Shown here: piece after piece, positions 54,271 to 64,000 of the stretch
Layout: each line of letters opens with the position of its first letter
Numbering within the stretch: the stretch's first letter is position 1
DNA from: Brevibacillus invocatus
Lineage (GTDB): Bacteria; Bacillota; Bacilli; Brevibacillales; Brevibacillaceae
Assembly: GCF_003710915.1 (NCBI RefSeq)
Contig: NZ_RHHR01000009.1
Coordinates: forward strand, 124,001-188,000
DNA length: 64,000 nt
Reading direction: 5' to 3'
Notes under the pieces: generated by a model
The model's database searches: none
Told to the model about the DNA's origin: nothing
What the model saw: the letters and a program-made list of their open reading frames with translations, nothing else
Position numbers and translations under genes: made by a program

Positions 54271-55347
54271 ATGGGCATTCAACCCCATCGAAACAGCAAG
54301 CTTGCTGTAGATAACCAGGCAACATCTACCACCACGGTACCTGCCCCGGCAAGAAATCAGGCTTCTCTTCCTTTGTGGATGGGAGGCATTGCTTTTACAT
54401 TCCTGGTAGCCTTATTGGGCTACGGATTGTCCAAGGTTCCTTTCTTTGACCGTGTCGGCCCGATGGCTTGCGCGATTTTTATCGCTGTCGCCTATCGACA
54501 GCTTTTCGGATACCCGGAGGCTCTACGAACCGGGATTCAATTCTCCGCCAAGCAGTTGCTTCGCACAGCCATTATTCTATATGGATTAAAGCTGAATATT
54601 GAGGTCATTTTCTCCGAAGGACTTGGACTGCTTGTATACGACGCTGGAGTCATCGTATTTTCCATTCTCCTCACGCTGCTGATCGCCAAATGGCTGAAAG
54701 CCGAACCCAAGCTCTCTCTGCTGGTCGGTGTCGGGACAGGCGTATGTGGCGCTGCTGCTATTGCTGCCGTGTCACCCATCGTAAGGGCAAAAGACGATGA
54801 GACAGCGATCAGTGTAGGGATGATTGCGCTCATGGGCACGTTGTTCGCGGTGATGTATACCATCCTCCTGCCGTTTTTGCCTGCCACAGCGGTCGAGTAC
54901 GGGATTTGGTCCGGGTTGAGTCTGCACGAGCTGGCGCATGTCGCATTGGCTGCCGCACCTGCTGGAGAGGACGCCTTGGCGATGGCTTTGCTAGCCAAGC
55001 TGGGACGTGTATTGCTGCTGGTTCCGCTCTGTCTGGTGCTGCTATTGATCATGAAGCGAAAAGGCAAAGCGGATGGTGATCGCCATACCAAAATCGCCTT
55101 TCCCTGGTTCCTGCTCGGTTTCCTCTTCATGAGCTTGTTCGGCAGCTACGTTCTGGGTACCCACATCCCTGTGAACGAAGCCTTTCACTCGACTACAGCG
55201 ACCGTCACCACTTTTATTCTGGCAATGGCCATGGTAGGACTGGGTCTGAACATTCATCTGCGCGATCTGCGTAAAGCATCTCGTCCGTTAATCGCCATGA
55301 CCGTAACTTCCGTTTTGCTATCACTGTTGACGTTTTTATTGATATAA
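54271..55347 (+). CDS. YeiH-family (UPF0324) membrane protein
   Basis: A 358-residue integral membrane protein with about ten helices. Family motifs include LRTAIILYGLKLNIEVIF (about residue 95) and VGTGVCGAAAIAAVSPIV (about residue 155). It is called a putative sulfate exporter by some databases without firm proof. ATG at 54271 is 9 bases after GAGGAGG. Probably under the divergent LysR regulator. Confidence 0.88.
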   Translation: MGIQPHRNSKLAVDNQATSTTTVPAPARNQASLPLWMGGIAFTFLVALLGYGLSKVPFFDRVGPMACAIFIAVAYRQLFGYPEALRTGIQFSAKQLLRTAIILYGLKLNIEVIFSEGLGLLVYDAGVIVFSILLTLLIAKWLKAEPKLSLLVGVGTGVCGAAAIAAVSPIVRAKDDETAISVGMIALMGTLFAVMYTILLPFLPATAVEYGIWSGLSLHELAHVALAAAPAGEDALAMALLAKLGRVLLLVPLCLVLLLIMKRKGKADGDRHTKIAFPWFLLGFLFMSLFGSYVLGTHIPVNEAFHSTTATVTTFILAMAMVGLGLNIHLRDLRKASRPLIAMTVTSVLLSLLTFLLI

Positions 55348-55349
55348 CC

Positions 55350-55400
55350 AAAAACAGCCCTTGCACGGAGCAATCACACCGTGCAAGGGCTGCTTTTTTT
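55350..55400. terminator. Bidirectional terminator between YeiH gene and ptsH
   Basis: AACAGCCCTTGCACGG and CCGTGCAAGGGCTG form a 14-bp stem with A- and T-runs on either side. Confidence 0.9.
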
Positions 55401-55418
55401 ATCTTGCTCTATGCGTGC

Positions 55419-55676
55419 CTACTCGTCCTCCAACAGCATTTTCTCCAACGCCGCCAAAGCTTCCACTTCATCTGATCCATCCGCGATCAACGTAATTTCG
55501 TCGCCTTTGGCAATCGCGGAGGCCATGACGCCCATAATGCTTTTGCCGTTGACGTTTTTATCGTTTTTCACCAGCTTGATCTCACTGGTAAAGCTGGTTG
55601 CCATTTTCACGAAGCTGGCAGCAGGTCTCGCATGAAGACCATGTGACAGCCCGATGACGATTTTCTTTTCTACCAT
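55419..55676 (-). CDS. ptsH: HPr phosphocarrier protein
   Basis: An 85-residue phosphocarrier. His15 in GLHARPAA takes the phosphate from enzyme I; Ser46 in KSIMGVM is the HPr kinase site used for CcpA signalling. Both are intact, so it is an HPr and not the Crh variant. It is the last gene of the mannitol operon, 12 bases after ptsI, in the opposite order from the usual ptsHI. Confidence 0.95.
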   Translation of the reverse strand: MVEKKIVIGLSHGLHARPAASFVKMATSFTSEIKLVKNDKNVNGKSIMGVMASAIAKGDEITLIADGSDEVEALAALEKMLLEDE

Positions 55677-55688
55677 CTGAAGTACCTC

Positions 55689-57416
55689 CTAGTTGTCAGT
55701 TTTTGCTAGCTGGGTTTTCACAAAATCCTCCACCTGTTGCGAGGTGCTCATCGACAGGATCTGTTCCGTATCCTTCGCCTTTTCATCACGGCTCATTCTG
55801 CTGATCAGCTGGCGAGCAGGCAATATGCTGCTGGCACTCATGCTGAATTCGTCCAGTCCCATCCCCAACAAAATCGGGATCGCTACGAGATCGCCGGCCA
55901 TTTCTCCGCACATCCCTACCCATTTTCCTTTGGCATGTGCCGCCTCAATCACTTGACGAATCAGGCGCAGTACGGCTGGGTGATACGGCTGGTACAGGTA
56001 CGCAACCCGTTCATTCATGCGATCTGCTGCCAGGGTATACTGGATGAGATCATTGGTGCCGATACTGAAAAAATCCACTTCATTTGCAAACATATCCGCC
56101 ATCATCGCGGCAGCCGGGATTTCAACCATGATCCCCACTTCGAATGGCTGTGTGAATACAAAGCCTTCGTCCTGCATGCTTTGCTTCTCTTCCTCCAGGA
56201 CAGCTTTTGCCTGTCTGAATTCCTCCAGCGTTGCGATCATCGGGAACATGATCTTCAGGTTGCCGTGTACACTGGCTCGCAGCAGGGCGCGCAGCTGCGT
56301 TCGGAACAGATCCTGATTGTCCAGACACAATCTGATTGCCCGAAATCCCAGGAATGGATTCATTTCTTCCGGCAAGTCCAAGTAAGGGAGATGTTTGTCG
56401 CCACCGATATCAAGTGTGCGGATGACGACCGGCTTTCCATCCATTTGTTCCAGCACTTGCTTGTACGCTTGGAACTGCTCCTCTTCAGTCGGCAATTCGT
56501 CTCGCCCCATATACAGAAACTCGGTGCGGAAAAGCCCGACTCCTTCAGCCCCATTGGCCAGCACGTCATCCAAATCCAGCGGACTTCCGATGTTGGCTGC
56601 CAGCTCCACATGATGGCCGTCTCTACTCATCGTCTTTGTCCCCACGAGCTGTGCCCATTCCTCTTTTTGCTTGTCGTATAGGATTTGCTGCTCCTGATAG
56701 GCGGCAATCTCTTTTTCGCTCGGATCGATGATCACGATTCCCTCGTGCCCGTCCACGATCAGGGTTACACCAGCCTGTGCCTCACGCGTCATGTCACGCG
56801 TGCCTACGACAGCGGGAATTCCCATCGACCGTGCCATGATGGCAGAGTGCGACGTGCGTCCGCCGATATCCGTGACAAAGCCTTTTACAAAGCGTCGATC
56901 CAATTGAGCTGTATCCGACGGAGTCAAATCCTTGGCCACAATAATCACTTCATCCTGCAATTGGCTGGGCACAGACAGCTCTACACCCATCAAGTGTGAG
57001 AGAACGCGCTTCGTCACATCCCGAATATCCGCTGCACGCTCTCTCATGTATTCATTATCCATCTGCTCGAACAGGCTGATAAAGCTTTGCGCAACCTCAT
57101 GCATGGCATGCTCTGCATTGACTTTCTCCTGCTCGATCTTGGCCTGTACCGTATCGACCAATTCCGGGTCTTCGAGGACCATCAGATGCGCTCTGAAAAT
57201 ATCCGCATGCTCTGTCCCCAGCTCCTGCTCGACACGCTCACTGATATCCAGCAGATCCTCTTTCGCTTTCTCCAGAGCTTCCCGAAAACGACTCGTTTCA
57301 GCGCCGGTATCTTCGACCAAGACGGACTGAATGTGCAAATCCGAATTGTCCAGTAGCAGCGCTTTGCCGATCACAATCCCCGCTGAAGCTTTCACACCCG
57401 TAATTTTTCGTGACAT
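55689..57416 (-). CDS. ptsI: PTS enzyme I
   Basis: A 575-residue phosphotransferase that passes phosphate from PEP to HPr. The active-site His is in [14 protein letters not shown] (about residue 190), and the PEP-binding barrel contains [20 protein letters not shown] and the Cys in [11 protein letters not shown] (about residue 500). Gene 37 bases after mtlD. Full length. Confidence 0.95.
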   Translation of the reverse strand: MSRKITGVKASAGIVIGKALLLDNSDLHIQSVLVEDTGAETSRFREALEKAKEDLLDISERVEQELGTEHADIFRAHLMVLEDPELVDTVQAKIEQEKVNAEHAMHEVAQSFISLFEQMDNEYMRERAADIRDVTKRVLSHLMGVELSVPSQLQDEVIIVAKDLTPSDTAQLDRRFVKGFVTDIGGRTSHSAIMARSMGIPAVVGTRDMTREAQAGVTLIVDGHEGIVIIDPSEKEIAAYQEQQILYDKQKEEWAQLVGTKTMSRDGHHVELAANIGSPLDLDDVLANGAEGVGLFRTEFLYMGRDELPTEEEQFQAYKQVLEQMDGKPVVIRTLDIGGDKHLPYLDLPEEMNPFLGFRAIRLCLDNQDLFRTQLRALLRASVHGNLKIMFPMIATLEEFRQAKAVLEEEKQSMQDEGFVFTQPFEVGIMVEIPAAAMMADMFANEVDFFSIGTNDLIQYTLAADRMNERVAYLYQPYHPAVLRLIRQVIEAAHAKGKWVGMCGEMAGDLVAIPILLGMGLDEFSMSASSILPARQLISRMSRDEKAKDTEQILSMSTSQQVEDFVKTQLAKTDN

Positions 57417-57453
57417 CTGACTCCCACCTTTCCCTATCTATACCTTGCATCCT

Positions 57454-58596
57454 TTATAGAGACGCTGCGTGTCTGAGTATGATCGCCTCAAGCGGATGTC
57501 CTTCCGGTATGTTTGTATGCTTGTGCAACGCCTGCTTCAACCCTGACTGTTGAATATCCTGCTGGATGCTTACAGCTTCCGGATCTTCTCGGTCATCGAA
57601 CCGCAGTGCTGCAGCAATAGCCAAGCCCAGGTATTCCGGTACAATTCCTTTTTCCACGCATTGCATCGCTGGCCCTACCAGCCGATCATTCGGGGAAAGC
57701 TTGCGGATCGGGCTGCGTCCTACTCGAGTCACCCGGTCAGCCAGCATGGGGTTGGTGAATCGCTCCAGAATTTTCTCCCTGTACTTGTCTTGCGTGTCTT
57801 TGTCAAAGCCATGCTTTTGCTCCAGCAAGGCTCCCGTTTCTTCCAAGGCTCCACGTACGGCTTTCAAAATGGAATCATCCTTTATCGACTCATGGATGGT
57901 AGCAATCCCCTTCTGATAACCCAGATAAGCGATGACAGCATGACCTGTATTGACGGTATACAGCTTTCTCTCAATATATGGCCAGATGCTATCTACATAC
58001 GTAACGCCTTCGATCTGCGGCAAATCCCCGATCACTTGAGATTGATCCACGACCCATTCAAAAAAAGGCTCTACTGTCACGAGTAGCTTATCTTCATGCT
58101 GTTGCAAGGGTACGATGCGATCCACGGCAGCATTGGGAAAACCGATCAGCTGGTCTGCCCTGCTCTGATCCTCTTCGTCCAAAAAGCGAAACACATGCTG
58201 CTTCAGGTGCTCGCTTCCGCCAATCATGTTTTCACAGGCAATCACGTTTAAGGTACATTGGTTTCCTTTTATTCGCCGGGAAATACCCTGCGCTATGGCC
58301 GCCGCAATGTGGGGGAGCACATGTGGCCCCACTGCTGTTGTAACCAGGTCAGCGCCTGCGATCGCGTCAGCTACAGCACTTTCATCGCGACCGTCTATTG
58401 CCGTAACACCCTCCACGGTTGTCAACGGAGCGCCTTCCATCGCCAGTTGAACCTGATACGTCTGCCTGGACTGCAGCTCCTCGACCAGCTCCTGATTCAC
58501 ATCGACAAACACGACCTCGTAGCCTGCCTGGTGCAGGAGCAGCCCAATAAAGCCGCGCCCGATATTTCCGGCTCCAAAATGTACGGCCTTTTTCAT
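57454..58596 (-). CDS. mtlD: Mannitol-1-phosphate 5-dehydrogenase
   Basis: A 380-residue NAD-dependent dehydrogenase giving fructose-6-phosphate. N-terminal Rossmann motif VHFGAGNIGRGFIGLLLHQ and the catalytic helix with VNTGHAVIAYLGY (about residue 205). ATG 3 bases after mtlF. Confidence 0.95.
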   Translation of the reverse strand: MKKAVHFGAGNIGRGFIGLLLHQAGYEVVFVDVNQELVEELQSRQTYQVQLAMEGAPLTTVEGVTAIDGRDESAVADAIAGADLVTTAVGPHVLPHIAAAIAQGISRRIKGNQCTLNVIACENMIGGSEHLKQHVFRFLDEEDQSRADQLIGFPNAAVDRIVPLQQHEDKLLVTVEPFFEWVVDQSQVIGDLPQIEGVTYVDSIWPYIERKLYTVNTGHAVIAYLGYQKGIATIHESIKDDSILKAVRGALEETGALLEQKHGFDKDTQDKYREKILERFTNPMLADRVTRVGRSPIRKLSPNDRLVGPAMQCVEKGIVPEYLGLAIAAALRFDDREDPEAVSIQQDIQQSGLKQALHKHTNIPEGHPLEAIILRHAASL

Positions 58597-58599
58597 GGC

Positions 58600-59034
58600 T
58601 TACAACCCCTTTTCAAACAGGGCCAAGATTTCATCCGCAGTCTTCGCTTGTGCAGCCTGCTTGACGTTTTCTTCCTCCGAGCAAATGATGGCAATCTCCG
58701 ACAGGACCTCCAGGTGTTCATCCCCGACTGCTGCGATCCCGAACAGAAGATACGCTGTATTTCCCTCGCCAAAATCAACCCCATCCGGAACCTGCACGAC
58801 GGAAATTCCCGTGGACTTGATTTCTTGCTTGGATTCGTTGGTTCCGTGTGGAATTGCTACACCACTGCCGATATAGGTAGTCGCCAGCTCTTCCCGTTCC
58901 TGCATTTTTGCGACATACTCCGCTGTTACGTGACCTGCCTTCACCAGCAATTCACCAGCCAGACGGATCGCTTCCTGTTTATCTTTTGGCTTTGCTTGCA
59001 GCATGATTTTTTCTTTCGTCAGTATTTGTGTCAT
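58600..59034 (-). CDS. mtlF: PTS mannitol enzyme IIA
   Basis: A 144-residue EIIA domain that phosphorylates the B domain of MtlA. Phosphorylated His in VAIPHGTNESK (about residue 64). It overlaps the mtlR stop by 4 bases. ATG at 59034 has GGAGAG upstream. Confidence 0.93.
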   Translation of the reverse strand: MTQILTKEKIMLQAKPKDKQEAIRLAGELLVKAGHVTAEYVAKMQEREELATTYIGSGVAIPHGTNESKQEIKSTGISVVQVPDGVDFGEGNTAYLLFGIAAVGDEHLEVLSEIAIICSEEENVKQAAQAKTADEILALFEKGL

Positions 59035-61136
59035 CTCTTTCTCTCCAATCCTGTCTTTTTCAGGCAAAAGGCAAATAATCCTTCTGCCAGATACTCTGCA
59101 ATTCGTTGCTGTTCCTCTGTTTCCAGGACTGCTTGCATCTCTTCCTCAATCAGCATCGAGCTGATCTCACTCAATACTTCCAGCCCTTCCTTGCCCACGT
59201 CATGGGGGCCCAGAAGCAGTAATATCATCCGAACAGACATCTCCTGCTCATCCATCGACTTCAAGTGAATCGGCTCACGCAAAAGGTGGATCGTAAAGGA
59301 GGTCTTGTTCACCTCTTCATACTTGCCGTGGAACAAAGCCATTGAAGTGCCGGGAATCCCTAAACCTCCAAGCTTTTCTCGCTGCAGCAGCTTCTCCACC
59401 ACCGCTTCTTCCTGCTGAATGATTCCACTGAATCTGAGCTCTGTACATATCTGCAGCATGAGCTCCTCGATGTTCTGGCCTTCATTGGCCCAGGTTCGTA
59501 TCTGCAGACCGTCCACCAGTTCGACTGCATAGCTGGTGTACCGTTGCGTATCACGCAGTCGCTTGAGCGGCTGTTCAATGGTAGCTGGCGTTATCATTTC
59601 TTTTTGAACCGACAGCATTTTTCCCTTCTGATGCAAATGCACCTTGATCTTTTGAATATCATCCGGTGGCAGCAAGGGGCTGACGACAACATATTCCAGC
59701 GTATTTATTGGTAACGGGATCGTCGAGATAATCACATCGTACTCGCTCTTGGGGATGCGCCCCACATCGAATACAGACAGATTTTGCAAACTGACGATCT
59801 CCGGAAAATCCTTTTTTAATCGCGTCGCCAAAATTTTGGAGGACCCGATACCGCTTGAGCAGACCACCAGTGCCCGATAACGCTGCTGTTCCTGCTTTGA
59901 GCGCTCTACCGCTGCCCCGATATGCATGACCAGATAACCCACTTCCTCATCTGGCACGACCAGGTCAGGGAACAATTGGCTACATGCCTCACGCGTTACC
60001 GCAAACAGCTCTGGGTAATTGCTCTTGATCTGATTCAGGATCGGATTGCGTATCTCCAATTTGGATTTCAGTCGATAGAGCGCAGGCTCTAAGTGTGTGA
60101 GCAGCCCGTGGAAAAGGGAATTGTCATCCCTGAGTGATACACCCAACCGCTCTTCACAAAACTGAATCAGCCGCTGCGTCATATCCATCAGCTCTGCATT
60201 CACTGGCCAGAGCCATTCATCCTGGGAGTTCCGCAGCTTGGCCCCTCGCAAATGCATCGTGATGTACCCGATCTCTGCGGTAGGCATCTCGATTTGAAAT
60301 AACTGCTCCATCTGTTTCATGATTTTTTGGGCAACCTGATATTCCATTGTTTGCGACAATTCCATGAGCGTCGTTTCGTCAAAAAGAATGTTTTCTCCTT
60401 TTTCCACACGCTCCACCGTCAGCGCAAGATGAGTAACCAGCCCAATATATGCGCTATCGGCAAGGGGATAAGGTAAATCGTGCTCCAGCAGCTTTAAAGC
60501 ATTTTCAACCTTGATCAGCTTTTCCTTGTTGATCAGCTCCAACAGTCGCTCTGTCAAGGAATCGGCATCACGCATGGACTTATGCTGAATGTTGTCCTTG
60601 ATGATCCCAATCAGTTCGTGATCGTCCAGGTGGTCGGCAATCAAGCGGCTGATCGCCCTTCTTTTCGCTGACTCTGAACCTAAAAGCTCAACCCCATACC
60701 CTCTTTTGCGCAACAGGGAAAGCTCCACCGAAGCCAGCTTGCTTTCCAGCTCATCCAGGTCATGACTGATCGTAGCTTTCGTCACCTTGAGATCGATGGC
60801 GAGCGAGATCAGCTTGACGGGCTCTGTAGCTTCGAGGAGTGAACAGAGAATCATCACATGCCGTTCCTCCGCCGTAAACTCCGTTGTTGCCTGCTGCAGG
60901 ACCGCGATACGCAGCTGTTGCTTTTGCTCATCGGTACCCAGCAGTTCCACTCCAGAACCTGCTTTGCGCACTAATTCCAGCCCATTCTGATGAAACAACG
61001 CTTCCAAGCTATCCAGTTCACGGAGAATCGTTCGTGCACTTACTTTGATTTGAGCGGCAATGCCACCTACAGTCCAACCCTTCGGCTCTTGCAGTAACAG
61101 CTCAATAATCGCCCTTTGCCGCGAAGATACACTCAC
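59031..61136 (-). CDS. mtlR: Mannitol operon activator MtlR (PRD regulator)
   Basis: A 701-residue multidomain activator: two N-terminal HTH segments (GWTVGGIAAQIKVSARTILR), two PTS regulation domains (about residues 180-400, with GYITMHLRGAK and GYLVMHIGAA), a EIIB-like domain (VVCSSGIGSSKILATRL) and a EIIA-like domain (GTSMALFHGKYEE). Controlled by phosphorylation from HPr, MtlF and MtlA. GTG start with GGGGGATGG upstream. Confidence 0.93.
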   Translation of the reverse strand: MSVSSRQRAIIELLLQEPKGWTVGGIAAQIKVSARTILRELDSLEALFHQNGLELVRKAGSGVELLGTDEQKQQLRIAVLQQATTEFTAEERHVMILCSLLEATEPVKLISLAIDLKVTKATISHDLDELESKLASVELSLLRKRGYGVELLGSESAKRRAISRLIADHLDDHELIGIIKDNIQHKSMRDADSLTERLLELINKEKLIKVENALKLLEHDLPYPLADSAYIGLVTHLALTVERVEKGENILFDETTLMELSQTMEYQVAQKIMKQMEQLFQIEMPTAEIGYITMHLRGAKLRNSQDEWLWPVNAELMDMTQRLIQFCEERLGVSLRDDNSLFHGLLTHLEPALYRLKSKLEIRNPILNQIKSNYPELFAVTREACSQLFPDLVVPDEEVGYLVMHIGAAVERSKQEQQRYRALVVCSSGIGSSKILATRLKKDFPEIVSLQNLSVFDVGRIPKSEYDVIISTIPLPINTLEYVVVSPLLPPDDIQKIKVHLHQKGKMLSVQKEMITPATIEQPLKRLRDTQRYTSYAVELVDGLQIRTWANEGQNIEELMLQICTELRFSGIIQQEEAVVEKLLQREKLGGLGIPGTSMALFHGKYEEVNKTSFTIHLLREPIHLKSMDEQEMSVRMILLLLGPHDVGKEGLEVLSEISSMLIEEEMQAVLETEEQQRIAEYLAEGLFAFCLKKTGLERKR

Positions 61137-61163
61137 TTTTCCATCCCCCTAGTAGAAAGAAGG

Positions 61164-61189
61164 ATAACGCTAGCTCTCACTAGCGTTAT
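61164..61189 (-). other. Hairpin between mtlA and mtlR
   Basis: ATAACGCTAG and CTAGCGTTAT, a perfect 10-bp stem with a 6-base loop. The following minus-strand sequence CCTTCTTTC is a poor T-run; a partial terminator or processing site that lowers mtlR relative to mtlA. Confidence 0.5.
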
Positions 61190-61194
61190 TTCCT

Positions 61195-62616
61195 TTATAC
61201 GAGACGTTTGACCAATTTGTCGTACTCGGGACTGTTCAGGAAGTTTTCGATGGAAATATGCTCTGCTGCAGGTGCTTTGACCTGGGCCCGACTCGTGAGC
61301 GATTTGTGGGTAATGATGATATCCGCATCATCTGGAATATCGTTGATTGCTGTATTGATGACGGTGATGTCATCCAGACCGGCCTCTTTGAATTTTTTTC
61401 GCAGAGTTGCCGCACCCATCGCACTGGATCCCATGCCTGCATCGCAGGAAAATACCACTTTTTTGACTTCTGAAGCTATGGTCACTGTACTCTCTTCCAT
61501 TTTCGCAGCGGCTACTTGATTTCCTTTTAATTCCTTCATTTTTTCTGTAGCCTGCTCCAATTCGTCATCATTGGATTGACTGCTCATTTTCAATAATGCT
61601 GCCGCGATCAGGAAGGAAACAACGGTAGCTCCAACCACACCCGCCAGCACCGGAAGCAATCCACCACGCGGCGCCATCGCACTCAGGGCGAAAATACTAC
61701 CCGGAGACGGTGGTGCCACCAGACCTGCTCCCAGAAGAGTGAAGATGAATACCCCCGCCATACCGCCACCAATTACAGCCAGAATCAGACGCGGATTCAT
61801 CAAGATATATGGGAAGTAAATCTCATGGATTCCACCGAAGAAGTGAATGATTACTGCCCCAGGAGCAGATTGCTTGGCGTTGCCTCTTCCAACCAGCCAA
61901 TACGCCAATAGTATCCCCAAACCAGGCCCTGGATTGGTCTCCAGCAGGAAAAAGATTGACTGCCCTGCTTTTGCCGCCTCGTCCAGACCGATCGGGCTCA
62001 AGATTCCGTGGTTGATTGCATTGTTCAAGAACAGGATCTTGGCTGGTTCGATCAGGATGTTTGCGAATGGCAACAGACCCAAATTCACAATACCTTGCAC
62101 CCCAGCGGCCAACAGATTGCTCAATGCCTCTACCACCGGACCGATCGAGCTAAACGCCAGAAGCGTCAGGATACCGCCTACAATACCGGCCGAAAAATTG
62201 TTGACCAGCATCTCAAAGCCGGTGCGAATTTTCCCATCCAGCATCTGGTCGACCTTTTTCATGCACCATCCGCCGAGTGGGCCCATAATCATCGCGCCTA
62301 AGAACATCGGGATGTCAGCCCCTACGACTACACCCATCGTAGCAACCGCCCCTACGACACCCCCGCGGACATCATGGATCATTTTACCGCCTGTATAACC
62401 AATCAAAAGCGGAAGCAGATAGGTAATCATCGGTCCTACGAGCTTAGCCAGGTCTTCGTTCGGCAGCCAGCCTGTTGGGATAAATAAGGCAGTGATGAGT
62501 CCCCACGCGATAAAAGCACCGATATTTGGCATAACCATCGCGCTTAAAAAACGTCCAAACTTTTGTACTCTGACCCGAATTCCTCCTGATGACTCGTTAT
62601 TTGTGACCATCTCCAT
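61195..62616 (-). CDS. mtlA: PTS mannitol enzyme IICB
   Basis: A 473-residue transporter: EIIC membrane domain (residues 20-340; GAVIIHFFGGIHEIYFPYIL contains the GIHE substrate motif) and a EIIB domain with the phosphocysteine in VVFSCDAGMGSSAMG (about residue 390). No fused A domain, consistent with a separate mtlF. AAAGGAGG precedes the ATG. Confidence 0.95.
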   Translation of the reverse strand: MEMVTNNESSGGIRVRVQKFGRFLSAMVMPNIGAFIAWGLITALFIPTGWLPNEDLAKLVGPMITYLLPLLIGYTGGKMIHDVRGGVVGAVATMGVVVGADIPMFLGAMIMGPLGGWCMKKVDQMLDGKIRTGFEMLVNNFSAGIVGGILTLLAFSSIGPVVEALSNLLAAGVQGIVNLGLLPFANILIEPAKILFLNNAINHGILSPIGLDEAAKAGQSIFFLLETNPGPGLGILLAYWLVGRGNAKQSAPGAVIIHFFGGIHEIYFPYILMNPRLILAVIGGGMAGVFIFTLLGAGLVAPPSPGSIFALSAMAPRGGLLPVLAGVVGATVVSFLIAAALLKMSSQSNDDELEQATEKMKELKGNQVAAAKMEESTVTIASEVKKVVFSCDAGMGSSAMGAATLRKKFKEAGLDDITVINTAINDIPDDADIIITHKSLTSRAQVKAPAAEHISIENFLNSPEYDKLVKRLV

Positions 62617-62681
62617 ACTGAACCCTCCTTTACCTGTTGATCGATTGATGACAAAACTAAACTATTCGTTTATCTACCTAG

Positions 62682-62710
62682 AATATAAAGCGTTTACATT
62701 TGCATCTCAA
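62682..62710 (-). promoter_or_regulatory. Promoter of the mtl operon with overlapping cre-like site
   Basis: On the minus strand TTGAGA, exactly 17 bases, TATATT: five of six matches in both. Between them, TGTAAACGCTTTAT (62685-62698 region) fits 12 of 14 cre positions, so CcpA could block RNA polymerase directly. Confidence 0.65.
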
Positions 62711-62728
62711 CAAATTCAAAGCGCTACT

Positions 62729-62750
62729 TTGTCGCCAGCAATGTTGACAA
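62729..62750. promoter_or_regulatory. Candidate MtlR operator
   Basis: TTGTC and GACAA half-sites bracket a 12-base centre, 18 bases upstream of the mtl -35. This is the expected place for an activator such as MtlR; the match to reported MtlR sites is only partial. Confidence 0.4.
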
Positions 62751-62767
62751 AATTGAATTGAAAATAC

Positions 62768-62801
62768 AAAAAGCCGATGCATCCTGCTTTGCATCGGCTT
62801 T
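62768..62801 (-). terminator. Terminator of the DEAD-box helicase gene
   Basis: On the minus strand AAAGCCGATGCA-loop-TGCATCGGCTTT followed by TTG. Confidence 0.8.
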
Positions 62802-62819
62802 GTATCGCTATTTTTTCTC

Positions 62820-64000
<1,181 letters not shown>

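Noticed and set aside
55419-55676. HPr-like gene considered as Crh
   Set aside because: Residue 15 is His, as in HPr; Crh has Gln there.

Overview
The window looks like a chromosomal segment of a Gram-positive Bacillales bacterium, most likely Brevibacillus or a close relative. The signs are strong AGGAGG-type ribosome binding sites, frequent GTG/TTG starts, bacillithiol genes (yojF-bshB2), a SAM-I (S-box) riboswitch, EutV/EutW antitermination regulators, CcpA-type cre sites and an SLH-domain surface protein. No rRNA, tRNA, CRISPR array, insertion sequence or prophage was seen. The genus is an inference from gene content.

Layout. 0-4.7 kb: small hypothetical genes, an M29 aminopeptidase, and an MFS drug-efflux-type transporter behind a leader-peptide/terminator attenuator. 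4.7-19.3 kb: housekeeping and single genes (SLH/DUF4855 protein, 23S rRNA methyltransferase, acetyltransferase, ferredoxin, thiN, ung, a gluconate-dehydrogenase-like pair, a YhcN-like lipoprotein, glnS, a SET-domain protein). 19.4-25.4 kb: a glycerol-3-phosphate/glycerophosphodiester uptake operon (remnant glpP, HAD phosphatase, ugpC, ugpA, ugpE, ugpB, ugpQ) with a stem-loop terminator in its leader. 25.5-28.2 kb: yojF-bshB2, a WYL regulator and a DinB-like protein. 28.2-34.7 kb: a nucleoside-type ABC transporter operon (nupNOPQ-like) followed by a YuiH-like molybdoenzyme and a nucleoside phosphorylase, all downstream of a SAM-I riboswitch. 34.7-41.3 kb: chemoreceptor, DUF3298-like protein, rocB-like peptidase, cardiolipin synthase and a second M29-like protein.

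41.4-53.2 kb holds a 14-gene ethanolamine-utilization microcompartment locus on the minus strand: eutL, a tailed BMC shell gene, eutE, eutM, pduL, an unnamed eut gene, eutN, eutS, eutP, eutW, eutV, eutA, eutB, eutC. EutBC splits ethanolamine, EutA reactivates the lyase, EutE and PduL convert acetaldehyde to acetyl-CoA and acetyl phosphate, and EutL/M/N/S form the shell. EutW/EutV are ANTAR-type antitermination regulators, and two matching candidate EutV targets overlap terminators: one ahead of eutL and one between eutV and eutA. A near-perfect cre lies upstream of the eut promoter. No eutH, eutT, eutQ, eutJ or eutG is present here.

53.2-55.4 kb: divergent LysR regulator and YeiH family membrane protein. 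55.4-62.8 kb: a mannitol operon mtlA-mtlR-mtlF-mtlD that also carries ptsI-ptsH. 62.8 kb to the end: 3' part of a DEAD-box RNA helicase.

Most unusual observations: a SAM riboswitch governing a nucleoside-type transporter operon; paired EutV targets with an identical hexanucleotide-loop hairpin; an attenuator with a 9-residue leader peptide ahead of a drug efflux gene; a 117-bp structured repeat present twice with one mismatch; and several genes (Fpg-like, DoxX-like, GlpP) that seem to have lost internal segments, two of them at what look like short direct repeats, which needs checking as either real deletion or assembly collapse.
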